Shown here: piece by piece, positions 6,786 through 14,348 of the stretch
Layout: each line of letters opens with the position of its first letter
Position numbering within the stretch: the first letter of the stretch is position 1
From: Nanobdellota archaeon
Lineage (GTDB): Archaea; Nanobdellota; Nanobdellia; Pacearchaeales; GW2011-AR1
DNA: 18,925 nucleotides
Assembly (NCBI GenBank): GCA_018817905.1
Contig: JAHISS010000031.1
Location: 1-18,925, forward strand
Reading direction: 5' to 3'
Notes under the pieces: model-generated
Told to the model about the DNA's origin: nothing
Database searches by the model: none
The model's input: only the letters and a program-made list of their open reading frames with translations
Translations under genes and position numbers: made by a program

Positions 6786-9095
6786 TCATTTCATTTCCTC
6801 CAGCGTTTGTTTTTGTTTTCTTATTGTGATAATTTCCATTGCAGACAAAAATGAGAACAGGCCGGACAAGGTCCAAAGAAAGAATAATGCGAAGGCGAGG
6901 AGAAATAGTCTTTCTTTTTCGCAGGGTTTGCAATCGCCGCCACAGTCAATGCCTTCTTCGCTGTCGTCTTGAATTGTGTTGTAGCATGACGGGCAGTATT
7001 TCACATTTCCCTGGACAAAAGTCAGGTCAAACTGGTTCAGCTTCCAGGAGTCGAGATTTATTTTTGCGATTTTTCTTTCAGAGACCGGATCTATGACAGC
7101 TAAGAAATTTGTATCGCATTCCTGGATTTCTACTAACTCAAGGTTGTAAGATTCTTCGCATGTGCCTTCTTGAATGAAACTTTCAACGCAGTCGTTTGCG
7201 TCGTAGCAGACCCTGTTTCTGTAACCGCCAAAACTTATTTTTCCCTCTATCAAACTGTCTGTTTTTTCTGTGTAGATGCATTCGGTCCATGGACTGCATT
7301 CAATTTTTGGTTTGCATCCTGGTTTCTCACAGAAACTTCTTTCAACAATGTCTCTTCTCCCGCAAGCTGTGTCTTCGCACGTCCTTGATTGCAAACCGTC
7401 GATACATTCAGTCCATGGACTGCAGTGATATTGCGGAGAGCAGTCTGATGCAGCGCTTACTTGGAAAAGCAACAAGATAAAAACCCCGAATAATAGCGCG
7501 GCTTTCCTGGCTAATCTTTTCTCTCTCTTAGATGGCGCTGCGATTATTTTTTTTGTCTTGGCAATTCGCGTAATCTGGAAAACTGCAAGGATTATAAAAA
7601 TTAAAATTAGAAGAAGAACTGTTTGTTTGAGAGTTATTTCTTTAGCGGAAATTAGTTTTACCTTGCATTGGCCTGGGCAAGGCGGTCCGCAGTCGATTTT
7701 TTCTTCGTCTTGGTTTTTGATATTGTCAGAACAAGTAGGGCATGGCTCGCAAGGTCCGCCACAATCAACAATGAATTCGCAAGCGTCATCATGACAATTT
7801 TTGATTTCATCTGAACAGCTTGGCCCGAGAGAGAAATAACATTCGACTATTTCTGCTGGTTTGCTGGCGATTGTGCCGCATTTGTTTGTGTCGATGCAGG
7901 TTCTTGTTTGAAACCCGCAAAATTGTTCGTCCCAATTATTTTCTGAACAGCCCTGTTTTATTTTTTGATAATCGCCATCTGATAAAACTCCTATTTCGGA
8001 AGAGTGTTCTGCATTTTGGCAGAGGCCAAAGTCGTAGCATCCCCATTTTTCCTCGCAATCTTGCTTTCCGACTTGGCCGCCAGGCAGTATGTTGTCAGCA
8101 CAGTTGATTTTCATCACGTTGAGCTGCCAGGTTACAGAATCGTTTAGTTTGCCGTCGGTGATTACTGCTTTTATTGTGTGGCTTTCTTTTACTCCGCAGC
8201 CGAAAGTGTATGTGAATTTATCTGAAGAGCTTCCAGAGTCGAGCTGTTTTAACGAATTGTCGACATACCAGTAAGTGTCTGGTATTAATCCGTCTGGGTC
8301 GAATTTGTAAACTTCAAAGGAGACTGGTTCGGTTCCGACAATGTTGTCTATTAGATTTGTTGAGTTTCGAAGCAGGATTGTTGGGGCTGTGTTGTTTTCT
8401 GTAATGAGAAGGTCAAATCTTTTGCAGGATGTTTTTTTAAAATCCCCCTGCCCACAGAAACCTATTTGTTCGTTTATGTTTTGAACTCCGGAATCTGTGA
8501 CGCAGACCTTAATTTCGTGCATTCCTATTTCTGAATTAGTTAGATTTATCCTCCCCTTATTGTCGATTGTTATTTCCAATTTATTTGATAGGTCATTTAT
8601 TGTGAATGTGAGATTTCCTGAATCTTCGTTCCCGGATTCTTTGTCAAGGACAGATATTTTTTTATTGAAAGTATGACTTTCGTTTGAGAGAATTGTCTGG
8701 ACTCCGATGTTGTGTATTTCTGGAGCTGAATTTGCCTTGAGAACTTTTATGTTTATTCTTTTAGTGTCGGTGAGTTCTCCATCTGATATGAAAATTGTTT
8801 CATTGTATGTTTTGTCTGCTTGTTCTTCAGTTAAATTTTCAGAGAAAATTTCTATTTGCGTCAGCGGCGGGTCTGAAGAAAGTTTTCTTATGAAAAACGG
8901 GCCGCTTGGAAAAATTCCAACAGTTAGTTCGTTTGCGTCAACATCAGTTGCGCTAAATGTGAAGGAAAGCGCAGAAGATTCGCAGATAATTATTTCTTCG
9001 TCTATTTCTCCGAGGATTGGAGCTGTATTTGCTGACGCAGCCGCAATGAGCAGGATAGCTAAAGCTCCGACTAACAATATTTCCCCTTTTTTCAT
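6786..9095 (-). CDS. cysteine-rich surface protein with two signal/ectodomain/anchor units
   Basis: 769 residues from the ATG at 9095 (a TTG one codon earlier is less likely). A TATA box 25 nt upstream suggests a leaderless transcript. Unit 1: signal peptide (1 to about 23), cadherin-like domains, a cysteine-rich region with the repeat C-x-D-x-I-K-N...DCGG-x-C-x2-C (about 424-452 and 453-477), and a membrane helix (about 489-511). Then comes a short basic loop. Unit 2: a second signal-like helix ending FQVSAAS (about 527-547), two thrombospondin-like CSPWTEC modules (from about 554 and 598), a third IDCGGDCKPC repeat (about 702-725), a membrane helix (about 728-752) and a charged tail. The repeated order looks like two tandem type I membrane proteins joined into one; predicted topology puts both ectodomains outside. 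The function is unknown; adhesion or cell contact is plausible. Confidence 0.85.
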   Translation of the reverse strand: MKKGEILLVGALAILLIAAASANTAPILGEIDEEIIICESSALSFTFSATDVDANELTVGIFPSGPFFIRKLSSDPPLTQIEIFSENLTEEQADKTYNETIFISDGELTDTKRINIKVLKANSAPEIHNIGVQTILSNESHTFNKKISVLDKESGNEDSGNLTFTINDLSNKLEITIDNKGRINLTNSEIGMHEIKVCVTDSGVQNINEQIGFCGQGDFKKTSCKRFDLLITENNTAPTILLRNSTNLIDNIVGTEPVSFEVYKFDPDGLIPDTYWYVDNSLKQLDSGSSSDKFTYTFGCGVKESHTIKAVITDGKLNDSVTWQLNVMKINCADNILPGGQVGKQDCEEKWGCYDFGLCQNAEHSSEIGVLSDGDYQKIKQGCSENNWDEQFCGFQTRTCIDTNKCGTIASKPAEIVECYFSLGPSCSDEIKNCHDDACEFIVDCGGPCEPCPTCSDNIKNQDEEKIDCGPPCPGQCKVKLISAKEITLKQTVLLLILIFIILAVFQITRIAKTKKIIAAPSKREKRLARKAALLFGVFILLLFQVSAASDCSPQYHCSPWTECIDGLQSRTCEDTACGRRDIVERSFCEKPGCKPKIECSPWTECIYTEKTDSLIEGKISFGGYRNRVCYDANDCVESFIQEGTCEESYNLELVEIQECDTNFLAVIDPVSERKIAKINLDSWKLNQFDLTFVQGNVKYCPSCYNTIQDDSEEGIDCGGDCKPCEKERLFLLAFALFFLWTLSGLFSFLSAMEIITIRKQKQTLEEMK

Positions 9096-9115
9096 CAAAG
9101 AAAGAGTGGAGTTGG

Positions 9116-9123
9116 ATATTTAA
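9116..9123 (-). promoter_or_regulatory. TATA box of the two-unit surface protein
   Basis: TTTAAATA centred about 25 nt before the ATG at 9095, with no ribosome site between: leaderless pattern. Confidence 0.55.
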
Positions 9124-9251
9124 AGATTGTCAGAAAAAGTTATGCTTGGCACAAGCCCAGATTTTTTAATTTCATCTTCCATAGAGTTAGATATTTTTGA
9201 GATATTTAAACTTAGTTGTTCAGCCTTAATAATTTCCTCCGCCCCAAATGG
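9120..9251 (-). pseudogene. remnant ORF without a start (C-terminal piece of a lost gene?)
   Basis: This minus-strand frame is bounded by TAA at 9254-9252 and ends at TAA 9122-9120. It encodes 43 residues starting PFGAEEIIKAEQLSLNISKI and ending SDNL, with charged, helix-like composition. There is no ATG near the front; only an internal one late in the frame. It reads like coding sequence but has lost its 5' part. Its stop codon overlaps the TATA box of the next gene. Family not recognised. Confidence 0.35.
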
Positions 9252-9274
9252 TTATTGAAAGAATCTTGTTCGGT

Positions 9275-9289
9275 GGGTTTGGTGGTGAG
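9275..9289 (+). repeat. copy B of the GGGTTTGGTGGTGAG motif
   Basis: Identical over 15 bases to copy A (1548-1562). Confidence 0.6.
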
Positions 9290-9374
9290 GATTTATTAAT
9301 GAATGTGTTGCATTTGGGAATAATCTTCTGGCGAATTAAATTTTTAAAATTATTGCAACAATCTCGTCTTGTGT

Positions 9375-9387
9375 GTTTGGTGGTGAG
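9375..9387 (+). repeat. copy C of the GTTTGGTGGTGAG motif
   Basis: Shares 13 bases with copies A and B; the flanks differ. Confidence 0.55.
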
Positions 9388-9427
9388 TGTTAATCATCAT
9401 AATTGGGTTGGAGAATTAATTGAAGGT

Positions 9428-10057
9428 TTATTTCTTTGCTTTCTCATTAAGTTCTTCCTTTAGTTTTGACTTTGCTTTTTCGATTTCTTCTTCGAGTTTG
9501 TCGAGTTTGCCCATTTCATTTTTTATCTCGTCTTTGGTTTCAGGAGCTTTCAAAAGCTGAGGGGTTGGCATTTTTTTCATGATATCCATGATTGAAGATT
9601 TTTCTATTTTCAAGACACTTTTTGATTCGTCTTCTACATGGGATTTGAGAATTTCCATTCCTGTCAAAACGCAGTTGAGATTCCATATTCTTTTTCCTTC
9701 GATGTTTTGGACAACTGCGATTATTTTTCTTATGTCTTCAGATATTCCCCTATTGCGCATTTCGTCTGTTAGGATTCCTTGCAAAGCGTCAAGGTCGATG
9801 TTTGTTTCAAGGTCGAGTTTTTCCGGAACTTTGTCGTTCATTGTTTCAAGAAGTTTTAATGTTATTTCTCCGTCAAGCGTGAAGGCGGCAATCTTTTTTT
9901 CTTTAGGAACGTAAAAGTCAATCTGGTGGACGTTTCGCTTTTCTTCTAAATCAAGAACGAAAAAACCTGCGACTAAAAAAGAATCAGGATATTTCACCTT
10001 GAAGTTTTTGTAAGTTTCGCTTTGCTCGAGTTTTTCAAAGTAGGGGCGGATTTTCAT
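9428..10057 (-). CDS. conserved-looking protein of unknown function with C-terminal coiled coil
   Basis: The longest frame starts at 10102. I choose the ATG at 10057 (MKIRPYFEKLEQSE), giving 209 residues, because a TATA box (CTTATAAAC, 10086-10078) lies 25 nt upstream, matching the leaderless pattern of the region. The N-terminal two thirds look like a compact alpha/beta domain (YPDSFLVAGFFVLDL, HQIDFYVPKEKKIAAFTLDG). From about residue 165 the chain is a highly charged Glu/Lys helix, probably a coiled coil. There is no signal peptide or membrane segment, so it is cytoplasmic. No catalytic motif is recognised. Confidence 0.75.
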   Translation of the reverse strand: MKIRPYFEKLEQSETYKNFKVKYPDSFLVAGFFVLDLEEKRNVHQIDFYVPKEKKIAAFTLDGEITLKLLETMNDKVPEKLDLETNIDLDALQGILTDEMRNRGISEDIRKIIAVVQNIEGKRIWNLNCVLTGMEILKSHVEDESKSVLKIEKSSIMDIMKKMPTPQLLKAPETKDEIKNEMGKLDKLEEEIEKAKSKLKEELNEKAKK

Positions 10058-10077
10058 GGAACTAAATACGAAAGGGA

Positions 10078-10086
10078 GTTTATAAG
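10078..10086 (-). promoter_or_regulatory. TATA box of the coiled-coil protein gene
   Basis: CTTATAAAC, 25 nt before the chosen ATG at 10057; it decides that start. Confidence 0.5.
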
Positions 10087-10101
10087 TTTTTATGTTAATC
10101 A

Positions 10102-10328
10102 TTAATGTTGTGAGAAATCATCTTCGTCTATTTTGGCTAACTTCAGAATCTTCTTTAGCGTTCCTATTTTTAATTCTGAATGGTTTGGGGCAACTGTTCC
10201 GACTTTTCCTTCAGGAGTTTCTTTTTTAAGAATCACGTGGCTGCCAGTTTGTCTAATTACTTCAAAACAAGTTTGTTACAAATAATTTTTATGCATTCCT
10301 TACCCGATGTTTTTTTGAGTTTGCGCAT
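10102..10328 (-). pseudogene. hicA: HicA-type mRNA interferase toxin, frameshifted
   Basis: HicA toxins are small RNA-binding mRNA interferases with a catalytic histidine in G-S-H (family knowledge). An ATG at 10328 opens MRKLKKTSGKECIKIICNKL and hits a stop soon after. In the adjacent frame the sequence continues FEVIRQTGSHVILKKE, then KVGTVAPNHSELKIGTLKKI, ending DEDDFSQH. This is a complete HicA fold with the GSH histidine kept. One missing base near 10265-10271 (for example TTGGTTTT reduced to TTGTTTT) restores N-K-L-G-F-E-V. The gene overlaps the end of hicB. Real decay or a sequencing indel are both possible. Confidence 0.75.
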
Positions 10329-10534
10329 GAACATTCTCTGAAGTTATATCGAATGTTGTTACAGCAGTCTTATTTTTTCTTCAACAGGAAATTCCTCAAG
10401 ATAAAGTTCTGCTGCTTCTTTTAGATTTTCAATGGCTTCTTCAACAGTCTTGCCCTGCTAACTGTTCCAACTTCTGAACATGTCGCGACATACATGTCTT
10501 CTTCTTTCTCGATAATTGCTGTGAAAGTTTCCAT
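10300..10534 (-). pseudogene. hicB: HicB-type antitoxin, two frameshifts
   Basis: The ATG at 10534 gives METFTAIIEKEEDMYVATCS and EVGTVS. After a shift near 10455-10460 the sequence continues QGKTVEEAIENLKEAAELYL and EEFPVEEK. After a second shift near 10371-10378 it ends TAVTTFDITSENVHAQ and onward. This is the normal HicB order (partly degraded RNase H-like fold, then the VTTFDI strand). Each break is repaired by one extra base (AGC to AGCC; one A in the A-run). HicB binds and inhibits HicA and usually represses the operon. The downstream hicA is broken too. Confidence 0.75.
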
Positions 10535-10541
10535 GGTTTTA

Positions 10542-10838
10542 CTAGAGTTTGGGAGTTTTTAAGGTTTTATGTTGGATTGAATTATTTTTCCCTGGGAGGT
10601 TTAAGATATTTTTTCTGCTAATGTTTCCTTTTTTTGAAAATAGAAAAATAACCAAACAGATTAATAAGTAAATCAAAGAAAGAAGCATGAAGATAATAAA
10701 CGCGATGACTATTATGCTATCAAAAATTGAAGGTGTTCCGCCCGATTTTGAGACAATATTCAGTGTCTGAAAGTAAAGGAAGATATCGATTAGAAAGATT
10801 ATAACAACCGCCAATAGTTTGGGCTTAAAGAATCTCAT
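10542..10838 (-). CDS. small membrane protein, two predicted helices
   Basis: 98 residues. The first helix is LLAVVIIFLIDIFLYFQTL (about 8-26), the second IIVIAFIIFMLLSLIYLLIC and onward (about 42-68), followed by a basic tail. Its ATG overlaps the thrS stop in ATGA, so translation is probably coupled to thrS. No family recognised; there is no obvious link to translation. Confidence 0.65.
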   Translation of the reverse strand: MRFFKPKLLAVVIIFLIDIFLYFQTLNIVSKSGGTPSIFDSIIVIAFIIFMLLSLIYLLICLVIFLFSKKGNISRKNILNLPGKNNSIQHKTLKTPKL

Positions 10839-12532
10839 ATTCTTTTCCCAATCTTCTCTCGAATTTCCTTGGCGAAAGAATCTATTTTAATTCCGAACTT
10901 CGGCTTCTTGCCTCTTTCTCTAACAGCTAAAGTTTTTGACTTTTCTTCCTTGTCGCCGATGACAATTGTGTAGGGAATTCTTTGGATTTCTGCGTTGCGG
11001 ACTTTTTCTCCGACAGTTGAGTTTTCCAAGTCTGTGTCGATTCTTAAACCTGGTATCTTCTCCTTCAACTCTTTTACTATTTTTTCTGCGGCTTTTGTAT
11101 TTCTGTCTGTGAAGTTTATTATTCTGACTTGTTTGGGGGAAAGCCAAAGCGGGAGATTGCCGTTTGTGTGTTCGAGCAGGATTCCGATGAACCTTTCGAG
11201 CGAGCCGAAGATTGCGCGGTGGAGCATGATTGGTCTATGTCGCTTGTTGTCTTTGCCGACGTAACTTAATTCAAATCTTTCTGGCATTGAGAAGTCCAGC
11301 TGGATTGTTCCGAGCTGCCAGGTTCTGCCGAGCGAATCTTTGACATGGAAATCAATTTTCGGACCGTAGAATGCACCGTCGCCCTTGTTTACTTTGTATT
11401 TTACTTTTTTTCTTTTCAGAGAGCTTTCAAGAATTTTTTCTGACTTGTCCCAGATTTCGTCGCTGCCGATGCGTTTTTCAGGACGAGTAGAAAGCTCGAT
11501 GTGATAAGGAAGGTCAAACTGGTTGTAGAATATTTCGCAGAGTTCCATGGTTTTGATGATTTCAGATTCGAGCTGTTTTTCTGTGCAGAAAATGTGGGCG
11601 TCGTCTTGCGTGAATTTTATGACTCTGAACAAGCCGGCCAAAACTCCGGAAAGTTCTTGGCGGTGAACAACTCCCATTTCAGCGACTCTTAGCGGCAGGT
11701 CTTTGTATGATTTTGTTGAAGATTTATAGACAAGCATTCCGCCTGGGCAGTTCATCGGCTTGACTGCGAAATTTCTGTCTTCGTAATTTGTCAAGAAGAT
11801 ATTGTTCTTGTATTTTTCCCAGTGGCCGGAAATCTGCCAGAGTTTTTTATCTAATATTTCTGGCGTTGAGATTTCTTCGTAACCTGCGTTTTGGTTTTGC
11901 TCTCTGGCGAATTTCAACAGTTCGTTATAAATTATCAAGCCGTTATTGTGCCAGAAGACGGCTCCGGGCGCGACTTCGCTGAAACTGAAAAGGTCGAGCT
12001 TTTGTCCGAGAATTCTGTGGTCGTTGTCTTTTAGTTTTGAGGTGTCGAGTTTTGTTCTTGAGATGTCTTTCAAAAGATTTTTTGAGTTGTATTCTCCAAC
12101 GTCTGTTCCGCCTTTTTCAGTGAATGATTCTATGAATTCTTTGCTTAATTCTGAAAGAGGATGACCTTTGCATTTTAGCTCGAAAGATTTGTAGTAGCCG
12201 AATGGCGCTCGCGTGACTTTGAAGTCTTTTTTCAAAAGTGTTTCTGATTCTTTCAAAATGTTTAACGCTGTTTCTGGAGCGGCGAGGTTTGAAGACAGGT
12301 GAGCGTAAGGATAAAGGACGATGTTTTTTGCCTCGACTTCTTTGCCTGTTTTCTTGACTGCTTCAACTAATTGGGAAATGGTTTTATCAGAATCTCCTTT
12401 TTCAACAGCGGTGAGGACGACGAGAGGTTCTTTCACTTGGACTTCTTCCTTGGAAACTTCTTCTGGATTTTTTATTGCAGCTTTTAGAGCTTTGAACTTG
12501 ATATAGTCGCAGTGAAGAGTTATGATTTTCAT
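10835..12532 (-). CDS. thrS: threonyl-tRNA synthetase, archaeal type
   Basis: Charges tRNA-Thr with threonine using ATP. I place the start at the ATG at 12532 (MKIITLHCDYIKFKALKAA), giving 565 residues; the longer frame from 12607 adds a non-conserved 25-residue leader, and a TATA box (TTTATAA, 12554-12560) sits 25 nt before this ATG. Residues about 1-140 form the archaeal D-aminoacyl-deacylase-like editing domain that removes mischarged serine. The class II catalytic core follows, with zinc ligands C262 (MNCPGG), H313 (DDAHIFC) and H438 (MLHRA), spaced as in bacterial ThrRS. Motif 2 HRQELSG and motif 3 HRAIFGSLERF are present, and the anticodon-binding domain begins near LPLWLSPKQVRI. A complete, probably essential gene. 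Confidence 0.95.
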   Translation of the reverse strand: MKIITLHCDYIKFKALKAAIKNPEEVSKEEVQVKEPLVVLTAVEKGDSDKTISQLVEAVKKTGKEVEAKNIVLYPYAHLSSNLAAPETALNILKESETLLKKDFKVTRAPFGYYKSFELKCKGHPLSELSKEFIESFTEKGGTDVGEYNSKNLLKDISRTKLDTSKLKDNDHRILGQKLDLFSFSEVAPGAVFWHNNGLIIYNELLKFAREQNQNAGYEEISTPEILDKKLWQISGHWEKYKNNIFLTNYEDRNFAVKPMNCPGGMLVYKSSTKSYKDLPLRVAEMGVVHRQELSGVLAGLFRVIKFTQDDAHIFCTEKQLESEIIKTMELCEIFYNQFDLPYHIELSTRPEKRIGSDEIWDKSEKILESSLKRKKVKYKVNKGDGAFYGPKIDFHVKDSLGRTWQLGTIQLDFSMPERFELSYVGKDNKRHRPIMLHRAIFGSLERFIGILLEHTNGNLPLWLSPKQVRIINFTDRNTKAAEKIVKELKEKIPGLRIDTDLENSTVGEKVRNAEIQRIPYTIVIGDKEEKSKTLAVRERGKKPKFGIKIDSFAKEIREKIGKRI

Positions 12533-12553
12533 AGCAAGGAAAGACAAAGAGAA

Positions 12554-12560
12554 TTTATAA
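12554..12560 (-). promoter_or_regulatory. TATA box of thrS
   Basis: TTTATAA centred 25 nt before the ATG at 12532; leaderless layout. Confidence 0.5.
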
Positions 12561-12669
12561 AAGTTGGGATGAAACTGGTTAGGAAGTCTGGAGAGAATGG
12601 AATTCAAGTTAAAGAAAAACTTAAATAAGAAAGATAATTCGATATCCTATGTAAACAGGGCATTATGTT

Positions 12670-12876
12670 TTGATATTCTTGTTAATCGGAGCGATTGTTG
12701 GTTTCATCTGGGGTTCATATTTCCAACCAACTTGCCCAATTGATTCAGATACTGGACAAATAACAGATTGCATGGGCGACCCTGGAACATATAAGGCGAT
12801 TGGATCAATTACTGGAACAATCGTAGGAGTTATCATTGGATTAATTGTAAGTTTCTTTGTAAAATCTAAAAAATAA
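12670..12876 (+). CDS. small two-helix membrane protein
   Basis: 68 residues if the TTG at 12670 is the start. Two hydrophobic helices (about 2-18 and 44-64) contain regular Gly spacing (IGAIVGF, ITGTIVGVIIG) suited to helix packing. They are joined by a polar loop with two cysteines (PTCPIDSDTGQITDCMGDPG). The tail VKSKK is basic. An ATG at 12665 is out of frame and stops at once. The TTG start and lack of a clear ribosome site weaken the call. Unknown function. Confidence 0.5.
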   Translation: MIFLLIGAIVGFIWGSYFQPTCPIDSDTGQITDCMGDPGTYKAIGSITGTIVGVIIGLIVSFFVKSKK

Positions 12877-12917
12877 TTTGATTATTGTTTTCTCCAGAAA
12901 AAATTATCCACCAAAAA

Positions 12918-12926
12918 CTTTAAATA
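12918..12926 (+). promoter_or_regulatory. TATA box of dnaG
   Basis: CTTTAAATA, predicting a start near 12949 and a 5' leader of about 100 nt before the dnaG ATG. Confidence 0.5.
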
Positions 12927-12948
12927 CCTCGCTTGCAAATTATTTGTG

Positions 12949-13052
12949 ATTAGTGGAAAGGAGCGCTTGGATATTATTAAACTCATGTTCACGCCCTGAT
13001 TGGGCAAAACTTCTTTCTGTTGGTTGAATGAGACGAACGTCTTAGGAGAAAA
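12949..13052 (+). other. structured dnaG leader
   Basis: About 100 nt between the predicted transcript start and the ATG, unusual here where most genes look leaderless. GCCC/GGGC with a 5-nt loop lies at about 12992-13004, and TGAGAC/GTCTTA with a GAAC loop lies at about 13029-13044, just before the AGGAGA ribosome site. Could be regulatory; no known riboswitch is recognised. Confidence 0.3.
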
Positions 13053-14201
13053 ATGGCAAAAATAAGCCCGGTATCGATAAAGTACATGATTTACGCATCG
13101 TTTAAAACAGCTGGGCCTCTCGAGAAGCCGGACGTGATTGGCGCGATTTTTGGCCAGACTGAGGGTTTGCTTGGCAGTGATATGGAAATGCGGGAGCTGC
13201 AAAAAGAAGGAAAGATTGGCCGAATTGAAGTTGAGCTGGAATCAGTTGATGGCAAATCTATTGGTGAAATCAAAGTTCCTACTGCGATGGACAAATCTGC
13301 TACAACTTTAATTGCTGCAGCTCTTGAGACAATTGACAAAATCGGGCCGACAGAAGCAGAAATAAAGATTGAAAAAATCGAAGACGTTAGAAGCAACAAG
13401 AGAGATTTTATTCTTGAAAGGGCGAAAAAATTAATGGGCCAGATTGAAGAAGAAGGCAGTTTCAAGGAGATGTCAGAAAGTTTGAAAGTTGAATCGCGGA
13501 CTGAAAAAATACAAGAATACGGAGAAAGCCGGCTGCCTTGCGGTGATATTTCTGGAGATGAAATAATTGTTGCAGAAGGAAGAGCAGATGTTCTCAACCT
13601 TTTGAGAAATCGCGTTAATAATGTTATTGGAATGGACGGAACAAAACTGCCGAAAGAAATTGCTGAACTTGGCAAGACAAAAGAACTCACGCTTTTTGTT
13701 GATGGAGACAGAGGAGGAAAACTCATTGCAAATAATATTATCCAAAATGCGCGAGTGAAATATGTTGCTGTTGCTCCGGAAGGAAAAGAAGTTGAAGAGT
13801 TAACCGGGAAGGAGATTCTTATCGCGTTGAGGCGGAAGGTTGAATCAGCTGACTATGTTGGCGGGAGAATGCCGAACGGAAGAGAAGTTGAGGAAGTTGA
13901 AAAAACAAATGTAGAGTTCAGCGGAGATGTTAAGGAAAAACTGCGGGAGAATTACGGTAAAGTCAGCGGAACAAGAGGCGCGCTTTTGTTAGATTCTGGT
14001 CTTGATGTTATTAGAAAAGTCGGTGGCAGGGAAATTGCCCGCAGCGTCAAAGGTTCGCGGACAAAAGTTGCGGCGATAGTTTTTGACGGGGCTGCAACTG
14101 CGAACTTGATAAACCTTTGCGACGAGCAGGGAATTTCATATTTAGCGGCGACGAATTTTGCGTCTGTTTCTGGGGCAAGGGTTGAATTGATTGGGTTGTA
14201 G
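13053..14201 (+). CDS. dnaG: archaeal DnaG-type Toprim protein (primase / exosome subunit)
   Basis: 382 residues. Archaeal DnaG has a Toprim domain, shows primase activity in vitro and is a stable part of the archaeal RNA exosome, where it helps bind poly(A) (family knowledge). The Toprim motifs are EIIVAEGRADVLNLL, with the catalytic glutamate at about 175, and FVDGDRGG, with acidic residues about 217 and 219. The N-terminal third (SIKYMIYASFKTAGPLEKPDVIG and onward) is the typical archaeal DnaG opening. No bacterial zinc finger or helicase-binding domain is present, as expected. AGGAGA lies 4 nt before the ATG. Confidence 0.95.
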   Translation: MAKISPVSIKYMIYASFKTAGPLEKPDVIGAIFGQTEGLLGSDMEMRELQKEGKIGRIEVELESVDGKSIGEIKVPTAMDKSATTLIAAALETIDKIGPTEAEIKIEKIEDVRSNKRDFILERAKKLMGQIEEEGSFKEMSESLKVESRTEKIQEYGESRLPCGDISGDEIIVAEGRADVLNLLRNRVNNVIGMDGTKLPKEIAELGKTKELTLFVDGDRGGKLIANNIIQNARVKYVAVAPEGKEVEELTGKEILIALRRKVESADYVGGRMPNGREVEEVEKTNVEFSGDVKEKLRENYGKVSGTRGALLLDSGLDVIRKVGGREIARSVKGSRTKVAAIVFDGAATANLINLCDEQGISYLAATNFASVSGARVELIGL

Positions 14202-14245
14202 AAAAAGATTAAGTGATAAATCCAGGTCGGTTGGTTATTGGGTTG

Positions 14246-14260
14246 ATATTTTATTTTTTT
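14246..14260 (+). terminator. T-rich terminator after dnaG
   Basis: A run ending TATTTTATTTTTTT about 50 nt past the dnaG stop; archaeal RNA polymerase stops at such T-runs. Confidence 0.4.
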
Positions 14261-14318
14261 GGAGATGTTAGATTAAGGGGGGATGTTTAGGGTGACACCA
14301 AATGAGGTTGTAAGAAAG

Positions 14319-14327
14319 TTTTAAAAA
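14319..14327 (+). promoter_or_regulatory. TATA box of the 14349 gene
   Basis: TTTTAAAAA centred 26 nt before the ATG at 14349; it supports that start over the upstream ATG at 14331. Confidence 0.5.
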
Positions 14328-14348
14328 CTAATGTTTTGTGCTATTTCT

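Larger units (their letters stand above)
9252..9427. other. gap holding two copies of the GTTTGGTGGTGAG motif
   Basis: AT-rich, no confident gene. Copies B and C lie about 100 bp apart. A 54-codon plus-strand frame from the ATG at 9300 follows an SD-like GGTGGTGA but runs into the 3' end of the gene at 9428; I do not consider it convincing. Confidence 0.4.

Noticed and set aside
6691..6933. 80-residue minus-strand frame across the MNT/HEPN promoter
   Set aside because: It overlaps the end of the surface gene, the TATA box and the operator; no coding character.
7408..7424. Perfect 14-bp palindrome CAGTCCATGGACTG inside the surface gene
   Set aside because: It encodes part of the repeated CSPWTEC module, and a near copy occurs at the other module (about 7285); protein constraint explains it.
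9248..9463. Plus-strand frame of 71 residues with an SD-like GGTGGTGA before an internal ATG
   Set aside because: It overlaps the 3' end of the gene at 9428, has low-complexity hydrophobic composition, and no TATA box at the right distance.
12948..13005. C/D-box small RNA in the dnaG leader (GTGATTA ... CTGA)
   Set aside because: The C box deviates from RTGATGA and no inner D'/C' pair is present.
13091..13726. 211-residue minus-strand frame opposite dnaG
   Set aside because: Serine/isoleucine-rich antisense shadow of a clearly conserved gene.
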